Virus record (IMG/VR): IMGVR_UViG_3300046692_000226
Coordinates: 1 to 57,446 of that record
DNA from: a virus
Strand: one strand, 5' to 3'
DNA length: 57,446 nt
This document shows, one piece after another, positions 49,252 through 57,305 of this stretch; the first letter of the stretch is position 1; every line of letters begins with the position of its first letter. Made by a program: the position numbers and the translations under genes. Below the pieces are notes generated by a model. That model had not been told where the DNA came from and ran no database searches. It saw only the letters and a list, made by a program, of their open reading frames with translations.

Positions 49252-49271
49252 CCCACCCTCACCTTTTGCAT

Positions 49272-50090
49272 TCATTTTTTGTAACGATGGCTCATTACAC
49301 CGTCCTTAATTTCAAGTTGGCCTCGCCTCAATGTAATAGCTTGAGACGCAAATTGCTTAACAGGAACAATGGACGTGATGTCACTTAGGTCGCCAATTTC
49401 AAGTTCGAGCGCACCATCGGCGTTTAAAGCCCCTGAGGTACAACCAATACAAAATCTATACTCCCGCTGCCATGCATACTCAATATCTTTTCTAAAAAGG
49501 CCGACGATGCCGCTGTGATTACTCATATCTACATAATCAACTTGTCCATAGCCACCTTCAAAAAATGGAGAACTATATAAATACGGGTGCGCAAGGATCG
49601 CCGCACTCAATCTCTTTGAAAACTCACCATGATTATTGACCTTCAACACATGATCGCCAAATTCTGTGAAGCGATTACTTAACGTAACCTGACCTGCATG
49701 TTCACCTGGGATCAGGCCGTCAAGACCATCAGCTAAAGCAGCCATGCAGAAAATAAAAATATTTGATGGCTTAGGTAGATCCACATGGAACATAGCTTCC
49801 GACCCTAGCGAAACTTCTTTCCCATCGACCTCAACAAAAAATTCACCGACCTGCTTTCCATCTAATTGACTATGAACCGTTAAATAATTTTTTTCTAACA
49901 CATCTTTTCTTAGCGCTGTAGCCTCTTCACCTTTGAGTCCTGAAAAATAATTCACACTATTCATATACATTTTACCCTTCTGAAATTGTTTCAGACGGGA
50001 AAGCGAGCCAGCTCGGAAAAGCAACCAACACTGACAATTCGGACTTCGATCTGGAAATACATCCGATTGAATAAAACCAGAAAAAACCAT
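49272..50090 (-). CDS. AT-rich uncharacterised cargo protein
   Basis: 272 residues from ATG 50090 with a strong AAGGGGAATC site. FQKGKMYMNSVNYFSGLKGEE and a late DIEYAWQREYRFCIG are notable, and I recall the general 'KGxxYMNSxxYF' pattern from uncharacterised bacterial proteins. No signal peptide or membrane segment. Clearly more AT-rich than its neighbours and read against them, hence acquired cargo. An anti-phage or host-fitness role is a guess. Confidence 0.72.
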   Translation of the reverse strand: MVFSGFIQSDVFPDRSPNCQCWLLFRAGSLSRLKQFQKGKMYMNSVNYFSGLKGEEATALRKDVLEKNYLTVHSQLDGKQVGEFFVEVDGKEVSLGSEAMFHVDLPKPSNIFIFCMAALADGLDGLIPGEHAGQVTLSNRFTEFGDHVLKVNNHGEFSKRLSAAILAHPYLYSSPFFEGGYGQVDYVDMSNHSGIVGLFRKDIEYAWQREYRFCIGCTSGALNADGALELEIGDLSDITSIVPVKQFASQAITLRRGQLEIKDGVMSHRYKK

Positions 50091-50118
50091 GATTCCCCTT
50101 AAATTCTCACAGTTGTTT

Positions 50119-50171
50119 ATCCGGCCTCATGCCGGGCTAACACAAATACCCAATTAAACGAATCACGCCAG
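50119..50171. repeat. Intergenic direct repeat, copy A
   Basis: CCGGCCTCATGCCGG (small hairpin) followed by ACACAAATACCCAATTAAAC and GAATCACGCCAG. Nearly the same sequence, in the same order, lies at 51131-51187, and the last part (CACGCCAGCC-ACGAGG) recurs at about 50438-50454. Confidence 0.75.
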
Positions 50172-50196
50172 TTAGCTGGGCGGCTGGCTTCGTCGC

Positions 50197-50382
50197 CTAC
50201 CGCACCAAAGGCTCAGCAACTCGGTCTATCGCCTTCCTGTAGGTGGCAAGCTCAATGATCTGCCGTAAGCAGATTATGACCTCAAGCTTCTGCTTATCGT
50301 CGGGGATCCCTATTCGCTTGAGCATCATTTGAGCGTCTTCCTCGATTGCCGCGAGTGCATCGATATCACTTTGCAATCTCAT
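50197..50382 (-). CDS. Small hypothetical protein
   Basis: 61 residues from ATG 50382 with GGGAGGCCCGC upstream. One helical bundle-like sequence (MRLQSDIDALAAIEEDAQMM). First of several short minus-strand genes alternating with plus-strand ones. Unknown function. Confidence 0.65.
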   Translation of the reverse strand: MRLQSDIDALAAIEEDAQMMLKRIGIPDDKQKLEVIICLRQIIELATYRKAIDRVAEPLVR

Positions 50383-50492
50383 GCGGGCCTCCCATCAGGC
50401 TGAATTCGACATAGATACATAGTCCACAAACACACTTCACGCCAGCCGACGAGGCAGGCGCCTGACTGGAGATAACCCATGCCGTATTCGGA

Positions 50493-50831
50493 ATGAATGA
50501 ACACTTCGCCCGCGAAGAGGCGAAGCGCAAGGTTCGCGACTTCAAGATCGAAAAGGGTAAGCGGGTTGAGCTGTCGATGAGCCAGTGGCTCCAGGCCGTT
50601 GAAGATCGTGTCGTCAAGATCATGGACGGCAAGCGGGTCGCCCAACTCAGCAGCATGTTCGATGCCCCCCAGTACGCCGCCGATTACGCTGAGCGCATCC
50701 GCAAGCTGGGGCGGTGCCGCGATGTAATCATCAGGGCGAAGATCAAGTTGCCGCAGAACGACTTGAGACGGAAGTCAGCAACCAAGCTTTCGTGGTTGGA
50801 CTACGCGCCGGAATCGACGGCGGCCGCCTGA
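50493..50831 (+). CDS. Early hypothetical protein with a possible leader peptide
   Basis: 112 residues from ATG 50493 (MNEHFAREEAKRKVRDFKIE). Helical, basic. A five-codon reading frame (MPYSE, 50479-50496) with a good ribosome site ends in ATGA overlap with this start, so translation is either coupled through a leader peptide or the gene once began at 50479 and suffered a frameshift. Function unknown. Confidence 0.65.
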   Translation: MNEHFAREEAKRKVRDFKIEKGKRVELSMSQWLQAVEDRVVKIMDGKRVAQLSSMFDAPQYAADYAERIRKLGRCRDVIIRAKIKLPQNDLRRKSATKLSWLDYAPESTAAA

Positions 50832-50863
50832 CCCACCCTCACCTATTGCGCCGAATACTGTTT

Positions 50864-51118
50864 TCAAGCCGAAAGATCAGGCCCAAGAGTCAAATCGATG
50901 TCTAGCCTCGCCAATGCTTTACCGCGGGCTAACGCCTCATTGAAGCTGTTGTACTTGGCATTTTCACGGATTGCTTCAACCTGCCTTTCTTCGATCTCAA
51001 CAGCGATTCTAAGTCCCGTTGGCACAGAATCACTGTCGCTATCCCATTCAAAATCAATCTTCGCTTTAACGCCTCGATGCTCATAGACAACTGGGTACGG
51101 CCTATCCACTAACACCAT
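50864..51118 (-). CDS. Small hypothetical protein
   Basis: 84 residues from ATG 51118 with AAGGAGATCGAA upstream. Acidic; VVYEHRGVKAKIDFEWDSDS then RIAVEIEERQVEAI. Antisense to neighbouring genes, with its own ribosome site. No domain recognised. Confidence 0.68.
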   Translation of the reverse strand: MVLVDRPYPVVYEHRGVKAKIDFEWDSDSDSVPTGLRIAVEIEERQVEAIRENAKYNSFNEALARGKALARLDIDLTLGPDLSA

Positions 51119-51130
51119 TTCGATCTCCTT

Positions 51131-51187
51131 GATCCGGCTCCATGCCGGCCCGAACACAAATAACCCAATTCAACGAATCACGCCAGC
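51131..51187. repeat. Intergenic direct repeat, copy B
   Basis: CCGGCTCCATGCCGG hairpin, then AACACAAATAACCCAATTCA and GAATCACGCCAG, matching copy A at 50119-50171 with few changes. It leads into the methyltransferase gene. Confidence 0.75.
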
Positions 51188-51202
51188 CGGCGAGGATCCC
51201 CT

Positions 51203-53008
51203 ATGTCCGCACAACAGAAGTTACCCCAGTTCATCCATGGACAGCCAAGCATGGGACTGCCGTTCGAAAAGGAGCTGGTGGTTGACCTGTTCGCCGGTGG
51301 CGGCGGCGCCAGCACCGGCATTGCCAGGGCATACCGGGAGCCGGATGTGGCGGTAAACCACAATCCGATTGCCTTGGCTGTGCACCGAGCAAACCACCCG
51401 CAGACAGAGCACTATGTCGCCGACGTGTATGAGGTGTGCCCCAGGAAAGCAACCGGTGGCCAGCCAGTGGCGATTATCTGGGCGTCACCTGACTGCCGTC
51501 ATCACAGCAAAGCCAAGGGCGGGGCGCCGCGTGACCGTGGAGTTCGCGGGCTGGCCTGGGTAGTGATTCGCTGGTGTTTCGTCACCAAGACGCGGCTGCT
51601 CTTCCTGGAGAACGTCGAAGAGTTCTGCGACTGGGGGCCGATCGATGACGAAGGCCAGCCGATCAAGGCCGAGCGCGGGCGCACCTTCAAGGCGTTCATT
51701 GCTGCGATCAGCAGCGGGCTTGCTGCCGATCACCCTGACATGGCGGAAATCATGGAGGCCATCGGGGAGTTCGTGCCGATGGAAGCACTGGTGCGCGGCC
51801 TTGGTTACAACGTCGAATGGCGCGAGCGTATTGCAGCCAACGCCGGCACTCCTACAATCCGCAAGCGCCTGTACCTGGTAGCGCGAAGTGACGGCAAAGC
51901 GATCGTTTGGCCAGAACCCAAGCGCCACAAGAAGCCGACGGCGAAACAGCAACCTTGGCGCACTGCTGCGGAGTGCATCGACTGGAGCAACCTTGGCCGC
52001 ACGATCTTCCGTGAAAGGCCGATGGCAGTGAACACGATGCGCCGCGTAGCCAAAGGCTGCTGGCGTCACGTGCTGACTAGCGCGAAGCCTTTCATTGTCC
52101 CAATGCGCGGAACATCGGAATCACACACCAGCACTCACGGTGTTGACGAAGCGCTGACGACGATCAGCGCCGGCGGCACACATCACGCTCTGGTCCATCC
52201 AGTGGCGGCGCCATTCCTCACCGAGTGCGCCAACGGCTCAGCGCAGCGCAACTTCAGCGCGGTCGAACCGTTGCGCACGCAAGTCGCCCAGGTCAAGGGC
52301 GGGCACTTCGCGCTGGCCGCGGCGAACATGGTCACTCTGCGAAAAGGTTCGGTTGGCGCTGATGTCGACAACCCCCTCGGCGTGGTCGCTACCAGCACCG
52401 GGCACCATGCTGTATCGGCTGCATTCTTCGAGCAGGCAAATGGTGGCTTCTATAAAGGCGACGGCCGATCGGCTTACGACCCGATTTCGACCATCTGCCA
52501 ATCCGGCGCCAATCAGCGGCTGGTGAACGCTTACCTGGTGAAGTACTACGGCAATGAGAAGGATGGAATATCACTGGCCGAGCCGATGCACACCCTGCCG
52601 ACGAAGGATCGGGTTGCGCTGGTTGAAGTCGTGCAGGTGCCGGACACACTGACGCCGGAACAGATGGAAGGCGCCCGACGTTGTGCCGCTTTCATGCATG
52701 AATACCTGCCGGAGCATTTCAAAGACCCGGCCGAAATGGTGATGGTTGGCGGCTATGTGTTGGTGGACATCACCCTACGCATGCTGCAACCGCCTGAGCT
52801 GAAGGCCGCTCAGGGCTTCGACAAGGACTACATCATCGATCGCGGGCTATTCGTCGATCCGGTCACCGGCGCCGAAGAATGGCGCGACATCAATAAAACA
52901 GATCAAGTCCGGCTGATAGGCAACAGCGTCTGTCCGGACGAAGCCGAGGCCCTGGTCGCGGCTAACGCCGCCGACATCATCGAGCTTTACCAGCGCCTTG
53001 CAGCCTGA
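51203..53008 (+). CDS. DNA (cytosine-5) methyltransferase
   Basis: 601 residues, GGCGAGGATCCCCT upstream of ATG 51203. Motif I DLFAGGGGASTG (28-39) binds S-adenosylmethionine; motif IV is SPDCRHH with catalytic Cys98 in place of the usual PPC; motif VI ENVEEF (136-141). The long C-terminal half holds a variable target-recognition region and a late GNSVC motif X-like stretch. No restriction partner is nearby, so it probably shields phage DNA from host restriction. Confidence 0.93.
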   Translation: MSAQQKLPQFIHGQPSMGLPFEKELVVDLFAGGGGASTGIARAYREPDVAVNHNPIALAVHRANHPQTEHYVADVYEVCPRKATGGQPVAIIWASPDCRHHSKAKGGAPRDRGVRGLAWVVIRWCFVTKTRLLFLENVEEFCDWGPIDDEGQPIKAERGRTFKAFIAAISSGLAADHPDMAEIMEAIGEFVPMEALVRGLGYNVEWRERIAANAGTPTIRKRLYLVARSDGKAIVWPEPKRHKKPTAKQQPWRTAAECIDWSNLGRTIFRERPMAVNTMRRVAKGCWRHVLTSAKPFIVPMRGTSESHTSTHGVDEALTTISAGGTHHALVHPVAAPFLTECANGSAQRNFSAVEPLRTQVAQVKGGHFALAAANMVTLRKGSVGADVDNPLGVVATSTGHHAVSAAFFEQANGGFYKGDGRSAYDPISTICQSGANQRLVNAYLVKYYGNEKDGISLAEPMHTLPTKDRVALVEVVQVPDTLTPEQMEGARRCAAFMHEYLPEHFKDPAEMVMVGGYVLVDITLRMLQPPELKAAQGFDKDYIIDRGLFVDPVTGAEEWRDINKTDQVRLIGNSVCPDEAEALVAANAADIIELYQRLAA

Positions 53009-53242
53009 TCAGACAGCCCAGAAAACAAAAGCGCTTGTGATGACCGGAATCCGCTGGGGATGAGCACGCCGCTGGCGCTCAAACCACCACCTCGTTTGCG
53101 TAACGTCGAATCGACGGTTGTACTGAACTGAAAGCAGACTCCCCGAAACGCCGAAGTGGCCACAATCCGGGCAACTAAGTTCTTTTCCATCAAGATCTGA
53201 CTCAACTTTAAAAGCATCGACCCCGCAGACCAAGCACTCCAT
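53009..53242 (-). CDS. Small zinc-ribbon protein, paralogue 1
   Basis: 77 residues from ATG 53242 (AAGGAGAGCGGT upstream). MECLVCG and, 20 residues on, CPDCGHFGVSG form a CxxC-CxxC zinc ribbon, followed by RRFDVTQTRWWFERQR. It ends one base after the methyltransferase stop on the other strand. The gene at 53770-54003 is a relative. Role unknown. Confidence 0.75.
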   Translation of the reverse strand: MECLVCGVDAFKVESDLDGKELSCPDCGHFGVSGSLLSVQYNRRFDVTQTRWWFERQRRAHPQRIPVITSAFVFWAV

Positions 53243-53330
53243 ACCGCTCTCCTTAATTTTGTTAATTGCTGAACTGTAGCTGACCCTCACAACCCTCCAC
53301 CGCCCGGGCATGACCCGGCTAGGACGCCCC

Positions 53331-53762
53331 ATGCCCACAGAAAACAAACTCGCTCTGAAGCGCCAGCGCGTCGAGCACGTCAACCAGGCGATCCGGATCA
53401 TCGCCGACCACGGCCGCCGGTTCTTTTACAGCCAGAGCGTGAATCGCTACGCCAGCATGGAAGTCGATCACCGCGGCAAGGTCTGGTTCATCGACGACTA
53501 CAGCGGGAAGCGCGTCTTCACGCATGAAACGGTATGGGGTGGCCGGTGGCGCGGGTTCACACATGGCGGCACGCTGCGCGATCTGGTCAAAGAATTCCGG
53601 GACTACATCTGCACCGGTGAACAGCTGCACCCTGGTTGTCTCGGACCTGAACGGTTCGATGACAGCAATATCTGGGGTTACGACGAACCGGGCATGAAGG
53701 CAGTGCGCGAGCAAGCCGGCGCCCTTTCTGTGTTCCGCCAGACTGCCGCACAAGCAGCATGA
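53331..53762 (+). CDS. Early hypothetical protein
   Basis: 143 residues from ATG 53331 (AGGACGCC upstream). VWFIDDYSGKRVFTHET and GGRWRGFTHGGTLRDLVKEF are characteristic of a family common in Pseudomonas phages near the methyltransferase. Soluble; no catalytic motif recognised. Confidence 0.75.
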   Translation: MPTENKLALKRQRVEHVNQAIRIIADHGRRFFYSQSVNRYASMEVDHRGKVWFIDDYSGKRVFTHETVWGGRWRGFTHGGTLRDLVKEFRDYICTGEQLHPGCLGPERFDDSNIWGYDEPGMKAVREQAGALSVFRQTAAQAA

Positions 53763-53769
53763 AGCGAAT

Positions 53770-54003
53770 CTAAACGTCGATTAAGCGAGCTGCCTGGTGA
53801 GAATCGATTGTAGGGAGAACGGTACCTTGATGCTCTGAGATCCACCTCCGAACCAGCTCTACATCGAAACGCCAGTTGTAGGCTTTCATCAGCACTAGCG
53901 CCGCACCGGTGACTCTATATTGTCCACACTTTGGACAGACTCTTTCCAAATAGTCATCAGCATCAATTGCCACTGCAGGCTCACCACAAATCATGCAAGT
54001 CAT
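53770..54003 (-). CDS. Small zinc-ribbon protein, paralogue 2
   Basis: 77 residues from ATG 54003 (AAAAAAGGGATAGTTC upstream). MTCMICG and CPKCGQYRVTG give the same zinc ribbon as 53009-53242, followed by a related NWRFDVELVRRWISEHQ tail. Duplicated, both on the minus strand, both after a plus-strand gene. Role unknown. Confidence 0.75.
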   Translation of the reverse strand: MTCMICGEPAVAIDADDYLERVCPKCGQYRVTGAALVLMKAYNWRFDVELVRRWISEHQGTVLPTIDSHQAARLIDV

Positions 54004-54154
54004 GAACTATCCCTTTTTTGGCTGATCGCTTAAATGTAGTGGACCGCCGCGAGATGTTTCACTTCCGTGACAAACCTGAATCGATTCACCCACGCAACCC
54101 GATAATCGGTTACCCCCCTTCAAAGTCAGCCGCTATAGCGGCAAAGGAACAGTC

Positions 54155-54421
54155 ATGCCTGAAGAAAACGTACTGAAATGTTACGCGGTCGGCGATTGCG
54201 ATTTTGTCGCAGCCTTCGACGAAGACGGCGCGATCGCTGTGCTGGCCAACACGAACGGTGATGAACCAATCAATTATGCAGATTGGGATGTCGAGTTGGC
54301 CGATGAGGACCAGCTCGATAAACCGTGGTGCGACGAGGATGACCGCGCCAAGATCGTTGGCACTCTTCGCGAGTGGCTGGCGGCTGCGACCGAACCAACC
54401 TGGCTAGCCGGGACGGAGTGA
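54155..54421 (+). CDS. Small acidic early protein
   Basis: 88 residues from ATG 54155 (AAGGAACAGTC upstream). Strongly acidic (DVELADEDQLDKPWCDEDD), perhaps a DNA mimic by charge. Unknown function. Four bases separate it from the next gene. Confidence 0.7.
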   Translation: MPEENVLKCYAVGDCDFVAAFDEDGAIAVLANTNGDEPINYADWDVELADEDQLDKPWCDEDDRAKIVGTLREWLAAATEPTWLAGTE

Positions 54422-54425
54422 CGAA

Positions 54426-55127
54426 ATGTCCGACATCAAAGAACGGCCGATCTTGTTCTCGGCCCCGATGGTGCGCGCCATCCTGGAAGGCCGCAAGATA
54501 GTCACGCGGCGGGCGGTGAAAGGTGGACAGATTCCTACTGAGGATACCTCCATTACCGCCGGTGAGCGCCAGCGGTGGAGCGCAATCGGCCAGCGTGATC
54601 CGCGCTACGGCTTCTGCGTATTTGGATCGACCGAAGCTGAGTGCGCCAAGGAACTGGAAGAGTTTGCAACTTGCCCGTATGGACGGCGCGGCGAGCGGCT
54701 TTGGGTGCGCGAGACCTGGTACTGCGATCACTTCGAGGTTCAGCGCGGCCCATACCTGCAGCCAGCCGACATGGTGGATCTGGGCCAGGCCCGCGAGGAT
54801 GGTGACCTAGTTTATGCGGCAGATGGCCTGACTCCTTATGAGCAGGCGCAGCCTACATGGAAGCCCAGCATCCACATGCCCCGCTGGGCAAGCCGCATCC
54901 TGCTGGAAATCACCGAGGTCCGTATCGAGCGGTTGCAGGACATTAGCCGCAGCGACATCCGCGCAGAAGGACTTGAGTGTCCGCCAGAATTCGCCAGTGA
55001 TGACGTTTCGCCGAACTACCGCGACTGGTATCCGGCGGCATGGCGGGAGTTGTGGGAGTCCACCGGCGGCAACTGGGACGCAAACCCGTGGGTCTGGGTC
55101 GTCGAGTTCAAGCAGGTGACGCCATGA
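54426..55127 (+). CDS. Phage ASCH-like protein
   Basis: 233 residues. MVRAILEGRKIVTRRAVK at about 15 and RLWVRETWYC, then SIHMPRWASRILLEITEVR, is the usual pattern of phage proteins with an ASCH/PUA-like fold. Such domains bind RNA or modified bases; the actual substrate is not known. Overlaps the following tiny gene by 4 nt. Confidence 0.85.
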   Translation: MSDIKERPILFSAPMVRAILEGRKIVTRRAVKGGQIPTEDTSITAGERQRWSAIGQRDPRYGFCVFGSTEAECAKELEEFATCPYGRRGERLWVRETWYCDHFEVQRGPYLQPADMVDLGQAREDGDLVYAADGLTPYEQAQPTWKPSIHMPRWASRILLEITEVRIERLQDISRSDIRAEGLECPPEFASDDVSPNYRDWYPAAWRELWESTGGNWDANPWVWVVEFKQVTP

Positions 55128-55192
55128 TCCTACTCACAGCGCCAGCCCTCGCCTACATGGCCTGGCTCATCTACTCGGGGCCTCGGCGATGA
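55124..55192 (+). CDS. Tiny hydrophobic peptide
   Basis: 22 codons in an ATGA overlap with the ASCH-like gene: hydrophobic MILLTAPALAYMAWLIY then a basic end. May be a real membrane peptide, but so short a frame could also be chance. Confidence 0.4.
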   Translation: MILLTAPALAYMAWLIYSGPRR

Positions 55193-55196
55193 ATCA

Positions 55197-55304
55197 ATGG
55201 GCCAGCGCCTCACCGAAGATGACCAGTGTGGCTCTGACCGTCATTTCGAGGTTGTTTTCAGGCTGCAGACGGTCGATGAGCGTGAGGGCATGAAGGTTGA
55301 CTAG
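55197..55304 (+). CDS. Short acidic peptide gene
   Basis: 35 codons, MGQRLTEDDQCGSDRHFEVV at the start, soluble and charged as real proteins are. It overlaps the 3' end of the convergent gene 55258-55593. Ribosome site is weak, so the call is tentative. Confidence 0.4.
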   Translation: MGQRLTEDDQCGSDRHFEVVFRLQTVDEREGMKVD

Positions 55305-55593
55305 CGTCAGTCTGAGCACCGAGCACCAAGTAGCTATCTGCAATTGCCCGTGCCCTAGCTACACCCCATGCGAGCGCGGTAGTCATCGTGTCGTTGGGCA
55401 AATGGTCGTGGGCCTCCTCAAACACGGGCGATCCGTTTTTGTCGTAGACACCAATAAATAGTTGGGTTCTTCCCTTTCTGGAAACTCGGCTCTGAACATC
55501 AATAACAGTGCCGTCACTAAGCACTTCGTCATGCGACCGACTATGCAACTCGCAGTCCGCCCAGAGCCAATATTTAGAACCTCTACGCATCAT
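55258..55593 (-). CDS. Small hypothetical protein
   Basis: 111 residues. ATG 55593 is chosen because AAGGAGG lies 8 nt upstream; an in-frame GTG at 55617 would put that site inside the gene. KYWLWADCELHSRSHDEVLS and RTQLFIGVYDKNGSPVFEEA suggest a compact alpha/beta domain. Minus-strand, against its neighbours. Unknown function. Confidence 0.7.
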   Translation of the reverse strand: MMRRGSKYWLWADCELHSRSHDEVLSDGTVIDVQSRVSRKGRTQLFIGVYDKNGSPVFEEAHDHLPNDTMTTALAWGVARARAIADSYLVLGAQTDASQPSCPHAHRPSAA

Positions 55594-55763
55594 CTTTGCG
55601 GCCTCCTTTTTGTTCACATGTCAAAGAAACCACCGGAACAAGAAAATATTTAGTCCGGTAACAAGGCCATGTCAATTCCCAAGGGCTCCATTCATCTGAC
55701 GCCTTTTCGCGCCCAAATCTCCCTCCACCCAACTTCTGCCGCCATGCGCGGCATGGAGCACTT

Positions 55764-56183
55764 ATGTCTGCAGAACTGGCGCTGGCGCCCTCCCGGCCCC
55801 GGCGCGAAAACATCCTTCCCCGCTTCATCCGTGCCGGCGCTGCTCCCATCTATTTGGGCATGTGCCGCGCCGAGTTCGACAAAACAGTCCGCCCCTATGT
55901 CAGCGAGTTCCCGATCGGAGAACGCGGTGTTGGATTCGACCGGGAAGAGCTCGACGACTGGGCCACGGCCTACGTCGCAGCAAAGGCAATTGATAAACAT
56001 GGCGCTTCGGAGCAACAATCGCCCCGCAGCGAGCGCCAGAAAGGAGATAAATCATGGCGCGAAAATCGATCACAGGCCTCTCCGAGAGGAAAGGTATCTG
56101 GCATATCGACAAGAAAATCAACGGAGAACGACTTTACGAAAGCACTGGAACTGGTGACCGGGAAGAAGCGGAACGCTACCTGA
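55764..56183 (+). CDS. Putative excisionase / integration accessory protein
   Basis: 139 residues from ATG 55764 (GGAG upstream). LGMCRAEFDKTVRPYVSEFP and GFDREELDDWATAY form a winged-helix, AlpA/Xis-type DNA-binding domain in the first 75 residues; the rest is polar. It overlaps the integrase gene by 130 bp, so it is made with it. It should steer excision. Confidence 0.72.
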   Translation: MSAELALAPSRPRRENILPRFIRAGAAPIYLGMCRAEFDKTVRPYVSEFPIGERGVGFDREELDDWATAYVAAKAIDKHGASEQQSPRSERQKGDKSWRENRSQASPRGKVSGISTRKSTENDFTKALELVTGKKRNAT

Positions 56184-57232
56184 TCTACCGGCTGGAGCAG
56201 ATCCGGCAACAGAAGGTGTACGGCGTAAAGAAGGTCAGGATCTGGCGGGAGGCGGCGACTCGCTTCCTGCTGGAGTTCAAAGACCAGGCTTCAATCAAGC
56301 TTTCGGCGCACCACCTTTCCCAGCTGGACCCGTTCATTGGCGACATGCCGCTGACCCACATCGATGATCAGGCCTTAATGCCGTTCATCAAGGACAGGTT
56401 GGCGACAAAGAAGCTTGAGAGCGGCAAGGTGAAGAAAGGCGTCAGCAACAGAACGGTGAATATCTCGATCGAGCGTGTGGTTCGAGTTTTGTCGTTGTGT
56501 GCCAGGAAGTGGCGAGATGATGAGCGCAGGCCGTGGCTGGATAGCGTGCCGATGCTCACGAAGCTGGAAGAGAAGAAGTCGAGCCGAAAGCCGTACCCGA
56601 TGTCGTGGCTCGAGCAGTCGATTCTTTTCGGGGAGTTGCCGGCCCACCTGCAAACAATGGCGCTGTTCAAAGTGAACACCGGCACTCGGGAGCAGGAGGT
56701 TTGCAAACTGCGATGGGATTGGGAGATTTCGGTGCCAGAGCTCGGGACCAGCGTCTTTCTGATTCCGGCTGATTTTGGCGGCAGACACGAACGGTCTGGA
56801 GTGAAAAACGGTGATGAGCGCTTGGTCGTGCTCAATAGCGTGGCTAAGTCGATTATCGAGAAACAACGCGGTGTGAGTAAGGAATGGGTTTTCCCTTACA
56901 ACGGCACCGCGATGCATCGAATGAATGACACGGCTTGGAAGAAGGCTCGGGTGAGAGCGGCGAAACTCTGGCAGGAGGAAAACCTTCGCCCCGCTCACCC
57001 AGGTTATGCATCCATAAGGATCCATGACCTCAAGCACACATTTGGCCGTCGGCTGCGCGCAGCAGGCGTAACCGAGGAAGACCGCAAGGCTCTTCTTGGC
57101 CACAAGAACGGCAGCATCACCAGTCATTACTCGGGCGCTGAGCTCGGGCATCTGATTGAAGCTGCGAATATGGTATCAGCAACCGATTCGCGTGGACCGG
57201 TCCTGACAATATTGAAGAGAAAGCAGGCGTGA
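56054..57232 (+). CDS. int: Tyrosine integrase
   Basis: 392 residues from ATG 56054 (AAGGAGATAAATC upstream). N-terminal arm-binding and core-binding domains, then the catalytic domain: Arg212 (GTREQE), His324 and Lys327 in HDLKHTFGRRL (Lys where most have Arg), His350 (LLGHKN) and Tyr359 (TSHYSG). It lies 74 bp from attR and must act on tRNA-Pro. The H-x-x-K form is normal for this Pseudomonas/Burkholderia subgroup as I recall it. Confidence 0.95.
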   Translation: MARKSITGLSERKGIWHIDKKINGERLYESTGTGDREEAERYLIYRLEQIRQQKVYGVKKVRIWREAATRFLLEFKDQASIKLSAHHLSQLDPFIGDMPLTHIDDQALMPFIKDRLATKKLESGKVKKGVSNRTVNISIERVVRVLSLCARKWRDDERRPWLDSVPMLTKLEEKKSSRKPYPMSWLEQSILFGELPAHLQTMALFKVNTGTREQEVCKLRWDWEISVPELGTSVFLIPADFGGRHERSGVKNGDERLVVLNSVAKSIIEKQRGVSKEWVFPYNGTAMHRMNDTAWKKARVRAAKLWQEENLRPAHPGYASIRIHDLKHTFGRRLRAAGVTEEDRKALLGHKNGSITSHYSGAELGHLIEAANMVSATDSRGPVLTILKRKQA

Positions 57233-57244
57233 AAATTAGAGGAG

Positions 57245-57262
57245 TCACGCAAATCTCACGCA
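57245..57262. promoter_or_regulatory. Putative integrase arm-type sites, right arm
   Basis: TCACGCA at 57245-57251 and 57256-57262, spaced 11 bp, as on the left arm. Confidence 0.6.
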
Positions 57263-57270
57263 CATGAAAA

Positions 57271-57294
57271 AGCCCAACCTGAAAAGATTGGGCT
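57271..57294 (-). terminator. Phage-supplied terminator for tRNA-Pro
   Basis: AGCCCAA / TTGGGCT stem with a T-run on the minus strand, 16 bp after the tRNA 3' end. Integration swaps the host terminator (666-698) for this one. Confidence 0.75.
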
Positions 57295-57305
57295 AAGTCA
57301 TTGAA

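Noticed and set aside
56054-57232. Inactive integrase because HxxR reads HDLK
   Set aside because: Arg212, both His residues and Tyr359 are present, and Lys at this place is common in this integrase subgroup.
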